From contig NC_064048.1 of the NCBI RefSeq assembly GCF_932526225.1, forward strand, positions 5,934,627 through 5,998,626: a DNA stretch of 64,000 bases, given 5' to 3'. The notes beneath the pieces were generated by a model. It saw only the letters and a list, made by a program, of their open reading frames with translations, did not search any database and had not been told where the DNA came from. A program made the translations under genes and the position numbers. Below are positions 51,201 to 63,290 of the stretch, piece by piece. The stretch's first letter is position 1. The number at the start of each line of letters is the position of its first letter. The DNA comes from Nematostella vectensis (taxonomy: Eukaryota > Cnidaria > Anthozoa > Actiniaria > Edwardsiidae).

Positions 51201-53019
51201 TTATCTACTCAATCTCATCATACATGAGGTGATAGCCAACAAGGCATACTCGCTGAGTTGGCTATCACCTCACGACCACGAGATTAAGTGGAATAACTGT
51301 CTTATTTTACCCAATTTCGTATTATATTTGGTAGCTTTTCTGGTATTAAATTTGGACTTTTCACCCTCATTAAGCTTAACAAAACATGTGCCATTTTTTT
51401 CCGAGTCACTGTATATGAGCTGATAGTCTACTAGTAGAGAAGTCAATCAGAGCGCACTCTAGCTCATATCCTGTGAGTGTGGACATTATAATAGGTGTTA
51501 AACAGGTAAACCCCCTGGATTTAACCCCCTGTCCCTGGATTTAACCCAAATCCCCAAAAATATATAGAATTGACAAATAAATCAAAACGAAATTGTACAA
51601 ATGCGATCCACTAGGTAATGCAAAGCAAAGAAACTACTTTGGTATAACCATGTACAATTATTGTTGCTTTATTGTGTTACCTTCAACATTCGAAATGAAC
51701 AGATAACGTCTTATCATAACTCCAACCAATATATTATTTTCTTGTAGCGGGTTCCACCTGGCAAACCAGATCTTGTTAAACCAACCCTAAAAAAGCTTGA
51801 TTTTGAAAGACTTAAAACGGACATTCCAAAGTATGAAGGCAACATTCCTCAATCTGCATCCACAACATGGACCAACTGGCTCAATAGAATTGATGAGTTG
51901 TTGGAGGTACCTAAAGAGTACAATTGGCCAGTAGAGGAACTTTGTAAAGCTGAACGTACAGTACCTCAGCCTGTGTCAGAAAAAGTTCCTCAAGACCTGG
52001 AGGAGTTACGTGACAGGGAAACTCAAGAAACTAGAGAGGTACACTTCCCCTATAGCACCGACAAACTAGCAAGAAAAATGAAACAATATTATTTTTAATC
52101 CGAAAGGCCCAGTGACGCAGGGGTCCGAGATTGCATGGCAATCAGTGCCCTTTCTTATTCAAAAAAGGACAACAATAATTACATGAGTCTTTAGAACAGA
52201 GTCCAAAAACATTTTAAATTTCTTTTATTTTCACTATAATTCTGGGTGTTAACCGTCATAGATGCCCAACCGTAGCTATTGTTTTGACAACGGCCTGAAA
52301 CGCTTTTGTTTCAAGTTTTTCAGATCTTGAACAATCAGAACCTTTCGTTGTTCACTCCTCACTCTTCGCTATGCCTCATGTTATGGAATTTCCAATAAAT
52401 ATGGACAAAAAACTCAACAATTGGACACGCATGGCTGTAACCGAATAGACTCAAACTTGAAAACATTATTTATTGTAGTGCATGTATGATAAGCGCACCA
52501 TTTTAATACTCCAAGACACCTTCTCAATCTTGTAATGGTCAGTCAGAATAGGTCTAGACCAAAATTGTGAACTGTTCACAGCATATTGTCAAATGGCGTT
52601 AAACATAAGATCATCGGACATTAGCTTATCAACTATTTATATATTTTCAGATTTACACCGGACGATATAGGAGGCCAGAAGAAAGAGCAGCCCCAGTAGC
52701 CCTTGTCGAAGGGAACTTTCTTGAAGGAATCGCTGTTGGTGCCTTTGTGGCTATGTACTTCGCGAACTCAAACGAAATCCCGTGTCTTGGGAAAGTTTTA
52801 AAGCTAGAAACGGACCACTTCGAAGTCCATTACTACAAAGGTACATACAACGGTAGATGGACCCCAAGGCATGTCCCACGAAAGAGGGCTACGCCTTGGA
52901 CTGAGCGATTGGCTAAGACTTGCATCGTATGGTGGGGCCAACTCGTGGATGGGATGAAACTGGAAAAGGCTACCAGGACATTTTTGAAGGAGAGATACGA
53001 CTATCTTATCAGTCATTGA
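44924..53019 (+). CDS. DDE/RNase H-fold transposase-like protein (DUF7869 type), 10 exons, 950 aa
   Basis: Exons: 44924-45467, 45943-45999, 46919-47056, 48265-48842, 49044-49165, 49532-49952, 50425-50530, 50947-51173, 51748-52038, 52651-53019. All phases fit, with no internal stops. Residues 1-246 are acidic and low-complexity, with a repeated YSPVVARLLDES. Exon 4 carries CCSNKC and the helical region seen before such cores. Exon 5 carries KCNDC. The core is NDGMDQ (D506/D509), LYLQFDNCVRENKNQ (D594) and LPVGHTHEDID (D634/D636), the acidic layout of an RNase H-fold recombinase; similar DUF7869 proteins occur widely in cnidarians and some protists. The last exon (GNFLEGIAVGAFVAMYF...) looks like a small beta-barrel, chromo- or SH3-like (inference). 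It could be an active transposase or a domesticated copy. Confidence 0.75.
46201..46386. mobile_element. 186 bp Tigger/pogo-like MITE with TA target duplication
   Basis: TIRs CAGTAGAACCTCTATTAA at the left and TTAATAGAGGTTCCACTG at the right, flanked by TA on both sides. The ends resemble pogo/Tigger termini. It lies in the intron between exons 2 and 3 of the transposase-like gene. Confidence 0.75.
51225..51272. repeat. Perfect hairpin in an intron of the transposase-like gene
   Basis: TGAGGTGATAGCCAAC and its exact inverse GTTGGCTATCACCTCA are separated by 16 bases. Weaker pairing extends outward to about 51211-51287. Confidence 0.8.
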
Positions 53020-53050
53020 TAGCGGAGTTTAATATTGTTTTTTTTTAATA

Positions 53051-53237
53051 CAGTAGACCCTCGCTAAATTAAACTCCGAAAGAAAAGGAAACTTTAGTTC
53101 AAGTTAGCGGGGAGTTCGAGTAAGCTAGGTCGAAGAAACGTGGTTTTGAGTCATAACCAACTCAAGGGGAACAGGACTTGCTTCGGAATAGCGGGAGGAT
53201 TAGAGTTATTCTAGTTCGATTTAACTAGGTTCTACTG
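53051..53237. mobile_element. 187 bp Tigger/pogo-like MITE just downstream of the transposase-like gene
   Basis: CAGTAGACCCTCGCTAAATT at the left, TTTAACTAGGTTCTACTG at the right, TA on both sides. Same broad family as 46201-46386. It lies 31 bases after the stop codon, within the presumed 3' UTR. Confidence 0.75.
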
Positions 53238-53415
53238 TATGTCGTATTTTGAGAATGCATTTCACTCTACATGTAGTTTGTCCATATGCCTTGCCCATTT
53301 TACCCTTTACCTCATTTTAAAAGTTTTGTTTATAGTATTTATTCAAAGACTTAAATAGGCCTTAAATAATCGTATGATATTATAAGTATATCATATGAAT
53401 CATATATTATATGTA

Positions 53416-53421
53416 AATAAA
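53416..53421 (+). terminator. Candidate poly(A) signal of the transposase-like gene
   Basis: AATAAA lies about 400 bases after the stop and about 45 bases before the right repeat array. It would let the transcript end inside the element. Confidence 0.45.
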
Positions 53422-53463
53422 TTATGCAGTTCGAAGAATAACAGTGTTTTTTGGGGGTTATGT

Positions 53464-54129
53464 CTTTAGGGGAAAAAATTTCTGTGCCAAAGCGTGATGA
53501 CTGTTTTTTGGCCAGAATTTCCGTGGCAAGGCACGATGCTTTTGGGGCCAGAAATTCCGTGGTAAGGCGCGATGTTTTTTGGGGGCAAGAATTTCCGTTG
53601 TAAGGCGCGATGTATTTCGGGGGCCAGAATTTCCGTGGTAAGGCGCGATGTTTTTGGGGGCCAGAATTTCCGTGGTAAGGCGCGATGTTTTTCGGGGGCC
53701 AGAATTTCCGTGGTAAGGCGCGATGTTTTTCGGGGGCCAGAATTTCCGTGGTAAGGCGCGATGTTTTTTGGGGGCCAGAATTTCCGTGGTAAGGCGCGAT
53801 GTTTTGGGGGCCAGAATTTCCGTGGTAACGCGCGATGTTTTTCGGGGGCCAGAATTTCCGTGGTAAGGCGCGATGTTTTTTTGGGGCCAGAATTTCCGTG
53901 GTAAGGCGCGATGTTTTGGGGGGCCAGAATTTCCGTGGTAAGGCGCGATGTTTTTTGGGGGCCAGAATTTCCGTGGCAAGGCACGATGTTTTGGGGGGGC
54001 AGAATTTCCGTGGTAAGGCGCGTACTTTTGGGGGCCAGAATTTCCGTGGCAAGGCGTGGGATTTCAGGGGGTCAGAATTACCGTGGCAAACCGCGATGTT
54101 TTTTTGGTCCAGAATTTCCGTGGCATGGC
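53464..54129. repeat. Right array: about 18 units of 36-38 bp, one orientation
   Basis: Units contain GGGGGCCAGAATTTCCGTGG, then TAAGGCGCGATGTTTTT, with variable G and T run lengths. The core differs from the left array by one base. The end units (after about 54040) are more diverged. Long frames on both strands are artefacts of the repeat. Confidence 0.9.
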
Positions 54130-55210
54130 TTTTTAACTATAAAATATATGACATGGATTTCGGTCAAATTAAAGCTTTTTTATATTAAATTAAAGAGGCA
54201 CCGCCAAAATTGAGCAAAACTTAAATTTTTACCCGATAGCCCGTTAAAATGGTCAAGATATCCATATAAAGAGCTAAATGAGAATAATTCAAAATGTTTG
54301 AGAATACGTTATCGGCAAAATTGATAAAAAAATGGCGCGCAAAACAACAATTTTTCCTTGAATCGTCAAAATGTAACGTTCTTAGCTCGGCAGTATATAA
54401 AAAAAATGTGAACAAAAACAACGCGAAAAACGAGAATAGACCGCCACAAACCAAATTTGTACTTCAGAGTATCTGCAAAAATACAAAATATTGTGTTAAT
54501 TTGAGGTATCGTAATAGCCAGATTTTATCTCTTGGAAAAATGATTCCGTGGTTTACTAATTTTTTTCAGCCAAAATGGCATTGTAGAAATTAGTGTAAGA
54601 AAGATTGCTTCTCAATCTTTTAAATAAAGATTTTTCCCACACTTATTAATTTAATTTTTTTGTCATTTGCAAAATGTTCCAAAACATCTCGCCTCACTTC
54701 TTCGAAATTCTGATTATTTGAACTACTACAGAAACTACAAAAACTGAGTCTTTAGTTCCTTTTTAACTTTTTTTTTTACCCTAGTCTTGATTTATATTTT
54801 ATTCGTTTGAAACCTATCGAAGTGTATAGGCGGTATGCATGTAAAACGTGCTATTTGTTTGTTGAAGCATTCACGGAGTTACTCAAATAAGGGCACTATA
54901 ACGCGGCGGTTTAGTGGAATCAAAGTGCTGTCTTCGCTTATGTAGATTTAGCTTTCTCTTTCGTCACTTAGATAGCCAATTGTCTTGTTATTTGTCGCTA
55001 ACTAGCGGGTGGTATTAAGAAGGTATACATCTTTCAGTCGGAGGAGAACTTAAAAAGGCGAGCTCATTATAACAGCTTTCAAGCAGAGCTATTGAATACG
55101 CCTTGCAAATGAGATATCACGAGATGCTGCGGAATTTTATGGGCGTTTCTGATGAAGGGCGAGGGAAGAGTGGAGAGAATAATTGAAAGGTAGTCGGTCT
55201 CTGGTAGTGT

Positions 55211-55241
<31 letters not shown>

Positions 55242-57956
55242 GGATAACAATAGCGAAAGAAAGGAGTGAGGGACGGCAGATGATTCGGTCATAAAGCTTA
55301 TTTTAAAAAAAAGGATTCACATTTCTTTATTTGCTAAAATAATCTAAAACGCAATACCACAGAATAACTTTGGATGACACAATCGGACCAAACAAAAAGA
55401 GCTATTAGTGATTTATTATTCAAGGATTATACCATCGTATCTTTAAAGCCATTTTGGAACACTTAGGCCTCATTCTTGGTGCTTTTGTATTGTTTGTAAT
55501 TGTGGGTTTTGAATAGATCTGGGCCCTTAGGAAAGTATCATATACTTCCACCAGGATAACGAAAAGAGCTCAGAAATAGCTAGTTTATTTTGGAAAGCTG
55601 TTGTTTTCTGTTTGAGGACATCTAGATCGACCAGCATGGCGCTTCAAGAATATTGTCAATTATACATATCGTAGCATGGGTTTCTTAAAACGTGAATAAC
55701 AATACTTTCCCTATCTGACGCATAGCTAGAAGGGCCTAGCCTTAAAAGATTCCATATCATGTTTATCAATGTCATCATGAAATATGTATATATCTATATA
55801 ATGTATTTGATAAAGGGGCGCACGCATTAGCAGACTATTGTTGACCCTTGATATAAGAGTCCGAGTAAGCGGCGAGATTGGTTATCCGAGTAAAATGACT
55901 CAGAAGTAGGATCTAGGTGACTCAACTCAATTCTAACTCGAGTTGACGGGGAGATCGAGTTATTCCAGACCGTGTAATTGGGATTCAACTGTATGATAAC
56001 TTGAAAATCGTAAGAGGTATAAGGTTATCAGGTTCCTTGTGAGAAAGGTCACGAGCTGGGTGATATATTTATTTTAGTTCGATATATCGGGGTTCCACTG
56101 TATAATAACTCTAAAATATCACGGGGCGAGAGAGTTTTTGAGTTCGAGTTTTCGAGTTTCCATGTGAGAAAGGCTGTCAAATGCGCCAAGCATATCATGA
56201 GTTTTAAACAAAAATAATGGGCGGATAAGCAAAGGAAAAAAAAAACGATTTAATGGAATAGATTGCTTATGGCGTTTCAGCAGCTGATTTTTATTCCGTT
56301 TGACGTCATAGGGAACCTTTTCATCTCGCCAGCATCCGCTCGTGAAGTGACCCTCGCCTGGCTGGTTCTCTTGCGTTGCTTTGCAAAAAGGGGTCGTTTG
56401 CTCTGATAGCTTTCGTGGGTGGTGAATAGAAAAACAACATCGTTATCTATAATAGCATTGCCTGTGTAATTTTAACATTTGCGTATGGCACGAATAAACG
56501 TCGTACCTTTTCACACCAGAAAAGCATTATTGCACACCTGTTTCAAAAGTGTTAGAGGTGTTTTAGGCATACATCTTATTCAAAGGTATTGAAAGTGTTT
56601 TAGGGAGGTACTACAAATACATTGTAACTGTAAATAATATGGTTTTTAGCGGTGATGGGTTTATACGCTTGGGGAAGATGGGGCTATTTTGCTTGGAATT
56701 AGTAGTAAATATTTAATGGTGCTATTAAAGCTTTACTATTACACAAAGCGTTTTTTCTCAGACTTTATGCTGGTGATAAATATCCAGGTTTATGTTGGAG
56801 TAAACGTGCTTTTTGGTGATGTAAAAGTTTTTCCTTTCTAATAGCCTAAAGGCTTTCTAAATTGGCGTTCTTGATATGACAAGCCGGAAAGGTGCTAGAT
56901 GTTTAACACTGAGAGAAAACGCACAACAAATTCTAGCGAGGGTATAAATTATTCTTAATGTTAACTATTGTTCGTGGAGCCAAGAGAATAAAAAATGATC
57001 GATAACAGGGCTTTACTATTGAATTATCAGTAAAAGTTGCAAGAACGGATGCAGGGGGTCGGTCCATTCAGGTGATGCCATCCCCTCTCCCTTCATGCCC
57101 CCCCTACCCTCACATATGAAGAAAACGTTGTCGTTTTGGGGATCTGGTAACGAGGAATCTTAGTCTCTTATCCGATACTTTCTCCATTGACTAAAGATGG
57201 TCACAGTCACTGTTTTTCTTTTCCGATTACAAGTCATAAAGTTTACGAAGCACCTGCGGTACGGCAACCTTAAAAATGACAAGAATCATGCAGTTTTTCC
57301 AAATAAGGAATATATTAGTTTCCTTATATGGAAGTGACCGCGTTTGGCAAAAACGACAATTTTTGGCTAAATTTTCTTGATACGTGCCCTCCCCCCCTCT
57401 CTTCATGCCCCCACCCCACCCTCCTTGGAAATCTTTATAGTTTTTAAATAAAACTTGGGAATATTTCTTGAAAATCTAGAACGACAAAGCCTGATTAGTT
57501 GTATTCTGACTTTCTAAATTGTTTGTAAGGAAGTGCGCAGTTAAGATTATTATCAAATCTATAAAGTTCTCCCACTAATAACCATCACTCGGATATTCCC
57601 TTTCATTAAACCGGTTTTGACCAATTTGCCGAATAGTTAGTTAATAGGATCAACAATTCGTGCTATCAACCGATTAGATCTTAGTGAGTCAAAACGAACA
57701 CAGTGTAATGAATTTCTGATCACTAATGGCTTCCATTTGTGGCTACAAATGACAATTCCGTGACCGTGTTATTTTTTTAGAAGATAGCTTCAGTCCTATA
57801 AAGCACCTCCAACTATATTACCTTATATGTATATATTTAATTTTTTACATTTTTTTCTTCTTCTTTGATTAATCAACCTAATTCATTTGTTCTTAGCGAG
57901 CTCTTGCGAGCATTTGCGAGCAAAGCACAAAGGATTTTCGTTTTGGCGAACTTCTG
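54130..57956. other. 3.8 kb without a supported gene
   Basis: AT-rich DNA. It contains a (GT)n run with G tract at about 55207-55242, diverged GAGTTCGAGTT words related to the Tigger-like repeats (55840-56170), and part of a dispersed repeat (57055-57370). No coding or RNA feature seen. Confidence 0.6.
57055..57370. repeat. Dispersed repeat, copy 1
   Basis: Related in the same orientation to 61990-62215. Shared words include TTGACTAAAGATGGTCACAG (TTGACTAGAGATGGTCACAG in copy 2) and AGTTTACGAAGCACC. Family not recognised. Confidence 0.75.
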
Positions 57957-59007
57957 GATATTCTTTACAGAAAACTTCTGGTTTTCATTAAACCCATGGA
58001 ATACACTTTAGCTTACTTATCACTAGTTCATTCCATTTATTTTTCTTTGTCTGACTTTGACCACTAAACTTTGACATTTTGTTCAACGGTTATATGAAAA
58101 CCACTCTTTGATTTTGTTATTATTATTATCTATCCTAAGCCGAATTCACGCCAACAAAATTAAAAGAAACGATCCAAGTCGAAAGTCAGAAACCCCCTTA
58201 CCATAGAGTGAAGTGGTAACCATTGGTGCACACACACTTCAGTCCAAGGGGGGGTTTCTGACTTTCGACTTGGAGTGTTTTTCCAAAGATTTATATACAA
58301 CGAGCAAAAGAGCTTCTTTTTACTTTGTTGGCGTAAACTGGGGCACTACAAATTAATACATGCAGTGCAAGCACGGCTAAACATTACAACATTACATTGG
58401 CGGATCAAGCCTTCCGCTAAAGGGGGGAGGGGGGTGGTGGGTGTTCGGTTCAGTGACGAAGAGGAGAGGTTTTTTTTTTTATATATATATGGCTTTCTGG
58501 CAGCCCAAAAGGTGGTGGTGGTGGTGGTGGTGGTGGTGGTGGTGGTGGTGGTGGTGGTGGTGGTGGGGGGGGGGGGGGGGGGGGGGGGTTGAACCCCGTA
58601 AACCCTCCCCCTAGATCCGCTACTGAATTATGCACCACACATGCGAATACTGGCTTATCTCTTCTTGCCCTTCCGGATGGAGGGAGACATATTAGGGCCT
58701 TCCTTTGCGATTTTAATCTTTCAAAAACAATACCGTATCAAAAATGGAACTCAGATAGACTGATAAAATATAGGAATGACCTTGAAATAAAAGCTTCACA
58801 ATAACCTTGCCTGTCTTTTTTTTTGTATACCCTTCCTGCAAAACACCCAAGTCTGCCCTAGAGAAATGTTTAATAAAGACGAACATCTGGCAGACTCGAA
58901 ATCAACCCTGAAGAATTCTTTATATAGACGCATATTGGCAGACTCGAGAACTGCCCTCAAATTCTTAATAAAGACGCATGTTTGGCAGACTCGAGAACTG
59001 CCCTGAA
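57957..59007. repeat. Tandem duplication, unit 1
   Basis: Base-for-base the same as 59097-60147 wherever I compared them (offset exactly 1140), including a TGG microsatellite of about 55 bp and a G run of about 23. The unit contains an inner foldback (58174-58273) and a G-rich repeat ending CCCTAGATCCGC that resembles DNA near 25925. Confidence 0.9.
58174..58273. repeat. Inverted repeat within the duplicated unit
   Basis: Arms CCAAGTCGAAAGTCAGAAAC and GTTTCTGACTTTCGACTTGG are exact inverses for about 25 bp, with a loop near 50 bp. An outer 12 bp pair (ACGCCAACAAA / TTTGTTGGCGT) brackets it. The same structure recurs 1140 bp later. Confidence 0.85.
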
Positions 59008-59096
59008 TCAAAGAGTGGTTTTCATATAACCGTTGAACAAAATGTCAAAGTTTAGTGGTCAAAGTCAGACAAAGAAAAATAAATGGAATGAATATT
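59008..59096. repeat. Inverted junction segment between the duplicated units
   Basis: About 85 bases (59007-59092) are the reverse complement of 58028-58112, inside unit 1. The duplication is therefore joined by a foldback piece, not by a simple head-to-tail junction. Confidence 0.85.
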
Positions 59097-60147
59097 GATA
59101 TTCTTTACAGAAAACTTCTGGTTTTCATTAAACCCATGGAATACACTTTAGCTTACTTATCACTAGTTCATTCCATTTATTTTTCTTTGTCTGACTTTGA
59201 CCACTAAACTTTGACATTTTGTTCAACGGTTATATGAAAACCACTCTTTGATTTTGTTATTATTATTATCTATCCTAAGCCGAATTCACGCCAACAAAAT
59301 TAAAAGAAACGATCCAAGTCGAAAGTCAGAAACCCCCTTACCATAGAGTGAAGTGGTAACCATTGGTGCACACACACTTCAGTCCAAGGGGGGGTTTCTG
59401 ACTTTCGACTTGGAGTGTTTTTCCAAAGATTTATATACAACGAGCAAAAGAGCTTCTTTTTACTTTGTTGGCGTAAACTGGGGCACTACAAATTAATACA
59501 TGCAGTGCAAGCACGGCTAAACATTACAACATTACATTGGCGGATCAAGCCTTCCGCTAAAGGGGGGAGGGGGGTGGTGGGTGTTCGGTTCAGTGACGAA
59601 GAGGAGAGGTTTTTTTTTTTATATATATATGGCTTTCTGGCAGCCCAAAAGGTGGTGGTGGTGGTGGTGGTGGTGGTGGTGGTGGTGGTGGTGGTGGTGG
59701 TGGTGGGGGGGGGGGGGGGGGGGGGGGGTTGAACCCCGTAAACCCTCCCCCTAGATCCGCTACTGAATTATGCACCACACATGCGAATACTGGCTTATCT
59801 CTTCTTGCCCTTCCGGATGGAGGGAGACATATTAGGGCCTTCCTTTGCGATTTTAATCTTTCAAAAACAATACCGTATCAAAAATGGAACTCAGATAGAC
59901 TGATAAAATATAGGAATGACCTTGAAATAAAAGCTTCACAATAACCTTGCCTGTCTTTTTTTTTGTATACCCTTCCTGCAAAACACCCAAGTCTGCCCTA
60001 GAGAAATGTTTAATAAAGACGAACATCTGGCAGACTCGAAATCAACCCTGAAGAATTCTTTATATAGACGCATATTGGCAGACTCGAGAACTGCCCTCAA
60101 ATTCTTAATAAAGACGCATGTTTGGCAGACTCGAGAACTGCCCTGAA
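59097..60147. repeat. Tandem duplication, unit 2
   Basis: See unit 1 at 57957-59007. Identity stops right after CCCTGAA at 60147. Confidence 0.9.
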
Positions 60148-61989
60148 GAATTTTGTTGATAAAGAAGAAAATTTGGCAGATTTGACTATCTGTTTTTTGG
60201 TTACATATGTCCGGCAGCCGGCCAAGGCATTGAAATACTTCACAGAAGTTACGGAACCTATATCTTAACTAAAAAGTATACTTTTGATAAAGGATTACTA
60301 TGCCAATCAATAGCATCTTTTACATGATACTTTGGTTAAGCTCTGAGTGTCGGTCTTGGTTTCTGTGGACTGCGGGCCACGGAGTCTTTTCAACACATTT
60401 ACGACGGAAACCGTAAAAAGGGTCGTACGTTTGCAAAAATGACTTTGTAGCGGAAGCCGCGAGGATTTTCTAAGAATATTAAATCCTATATACGTCTTCC
60501 AGAGCGTTTCATAACAGGTCTATGTGTGTAGTGTCAAATATCATTATTTTGCACTAAACTTATAATTAGTTGTATGTACCCTTAATTTTGATGTGGTGTC
60601 TGAGGTCGCCACTAGAGTAATTTGCTATGACTCTTTGGAAGAGGTACCCCAGAACGCCATTCGCGCGTAACAACAAAATTACACGAACTCTGAAATCTTC
60701 TTTCATTGTTCATGTATTGCTCCCTATTTTTATTAATGTTGGTAGAGCTCCTGGTCATATTGCGAGCTGGTGAAATATGTATTTCAAATATGCGAGCTGC
60801 TGTATTTTCATGATAAATTTATGCATTCAAAAAATGTGGAAAAGTTGGAGTTAGGTTTAGATTTGTTATGAAACTCATTTTTGACATAAATTGTACATCA
60901 AGCTTTGCTGCTTTTTTTATTGTCATCATTAGAAAGCCAAGGCTATAATGAATTCCAATAAGATTTTTTTTCTAAATGGGTGCACTTAATATAACGTCTG
61001 GATTGCCAAAGGTTAAGAAATACACATATGTTGTTCTGAGTTTTTAATAATATTTTTGGAATGGATTGAGCCTAGGGCCATCTGCGAACAAAATTAAAAA
61101 ATATATATATATAGTAGTAGGATGTGGACTTATTGCCATATTACAAATTTTAACAAATAACAGCTGCATGGTTTTATGTCGTATATACATTTATTTCTTC
61201 CTTTGAGTTGTAGAGTTGGAATAATTAGGCTAGAATTTGTTTATAATCCATTTTTTTTAAATATGACATTTACTTTTTTCGTTTGTATTAGTATATACGT
61301 CGAATAATAAAACTGCAAGTAATTAAAGTTTTACAATATGCTGTCTGTATGTTTTAATCTTCCCTTGTTCAGATTGGCAGATAGCTTTTTGTCTTGATCA
61401 TTATTTATCGTTATCGCTACAATAATGTCGCGACAATGTTTAAGAGGTTAGTGACATTAAAAATCTCGCTTATTTTAGACCTTTTGAACATTCTAACATC
61501 GTTTTATGAATGCTTTGGGAATGATGGATGGTTCTTTGGTTTTTATTACCAGTAGGCCAAGTCTTGTAAACAAAAATGATTTGTATTATTTGCCTTTACA
61601 GCTTATGGCAAGCCCGAAGACGCAAAAGATTTCAATAGCATATAAGGGTCTAATTAGATTAATATGGATGTTTTACGTCTATTGCGAAGATAAAACAGGA
61701 TTCTTTCCCTTATCTTCTGTCAAGTGAATCAATCCATTCAGACGTATCCATTACGATATTCGCTGTTCATCGTTTTTAATAATATTCTTCATCATTTTTG
61801 TGTGTGCTAAGCGCTACCATTGAATAAGCCCCACCCTTCGATAAAAGCCACATCATTAGGGGTGGACCATTAGAAATTTGGGAAGAAGGGTGGCAATTCC
61901 CAAAAAAAAAAAAAAAAAAAAAAAACTTGCATGGCCAATTCTTCAAAAAAAAAAAACTAAAAAAAAAATGCAGAACTCCAAGCACTAAC

Positions 61990-62215
61990 TTGCACCATAT
62001 GAAGAAAACTTTGTAGTTTGGGGGTCTGATACCTAGGAATTTTAGTTTCTTTTCAAATATTTTCTCCGTTGACTAGAGATGGTCACAGTAACTGTTTTTC
62101 TCTTTTGTACAAGTCATATAGTTTACGAAGCACCCGCGGCAACCTTAAAAATTACAAGAAATACCGCGTTTGTCAAAAATGACAATTTTTGGCTGAATTT
62201 CCTTGGGCACACTAT
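61990..62215. repeat. Dispersed repeat, copy 2
   Basis: Diverged partner of 57055-57370, same orientation; both are followed by AAATGACAATTTTTGGCT-type words. Confidence 0.75.
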
Positions 62216-62988
62216 TATTTTTTTAACCTTATCTCTTTAACGATATCACCATATTATTTCTAAAATATTATTTTTTTGTTTTTCAAGGCCGTATTGCCTT
62301 TGTCGAAAACAAAGTATATAGTACTTAGTTTATAGTACTACTTTCCGAAGGTAGATATGCAACAGCAGCGTAGCCATGAATGTTTAACAGGAGGGGGCCC
62401 AAAAGGCCCTTTCAATGCATTTTCTCCTGTACTTTGATAATTTTTAGCTGCTAGAAGGGTGGGGGGTGGGGGGGAGTGGCTGGGCCCCTGTGCAATGTTG
62501 GAGTTATAACAACAGGTTAGCAAGGTGATTTTCAAAACGTAGCATAGTGGTGTCGCTAGCTGCGGGTTAGAGCCATTGTGTTGTCTCTTTTCTTTGAAAC
62601 GCAAACTCCTTAACACGGCATGTGCTCTCTGACACCTTATTCATATTCCCCTTGTCCAATATCTTCTGTACTAGGGGGGAATAAATCCCCATTAACATGT
62701 AGAGTGTTTTTTTAGATAAATGCCTTAAAACTCTTATGGTGCCAATTCTAAAGAATTCTGACATTAATTTTTTATGTATATTTACATGGAATTCTTATTC
62801 ATCTCACGCTCTGTCTATATGATTTCCAAGGTTTTCTCATGATCATATACGTTTTAGTACCCAAAATACCTGGAGGCAATTTCCCTCGCTAACGAAATTT
62901 TGCAATCTTTATGTGTTCGATGAACGCCACAGAGAGAAACTCGACTTTTCCCAAAGAAACGATTAGAAGAAAACACATATCAGCAGCA

Positions 62989-63290
62989 TATAACGGTAGG
63001 AGCCTCCTTAAGTCGCCATATTCATTACGAAAGCAACGGTTTTCTCAACACGAGCTATACCAATGGCACGTTATTGACATAACAGGGGAAGTACTAATCA
63101 AAATAATGCTATGACTCAGACTTTCACACTAGCCTTTGTATAAACAAGCGACTCAAAATGGTCGGCAGTTTCGATACTGCCTCAAAGTTTCGAAAATAGC
63201 GATATGGTTTCCATGGGTATCCACCAACTTAATATGGTATAACGGTAGGAGCCCCCTTAAGTCGCCATATTCATTACGAAAGCAACCGTT
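62989..63290. repeat. 53 bp direct repeat pair spaced by about 195 bp
   Basis: Copies 62989-63043 and 63238-63290 share TATAACGGTAGGAGCC and TTAAGTCGCCATATTCATTA, then CGAAAGCAA. They could be the ends of a small mobile element; no TG...CA ends were recognised. Confidence 0.75.

Larger units (their letters stand above)
36940..54129. mobile_element. Putative 17 kb DNA transposon: two divergent genes between related terminal repeat arrays
   Basis: Tandem arrays at 36940-37718 and 53464-54129 share the core GGGCCAGAAATTCCGTG / GGGCCAGAATTTCCGTG, which I see nowhere else in the window. The array halves nearest the genes are in inverted orientation to each other. Between them lie only two intact multi-exon genes, transcribed outward from one central region, with stop codons about 190 bp (left) and 445 bp (right) from the arrays. 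The plus gene is transposase-like. The exact ends and a target duplication could not be fixed by eye, so the boundaries are approximate. Confidence 0.6.

Noticed and set aside
53351-54188. Long frames on both strands with repeated PKNIAPYHGNSG-like or GARISVVRRDVF-like peptides
   Set aside because: Translations of the right terminal array; no start context or splice structure supports a protein.
58275-58592. Frames with polyvaline/polyglycine or polyproline tracts, repeated at 59415-59732
   Set aside because: Translation of the TGG microsatellite and G run in the duplicated unit.
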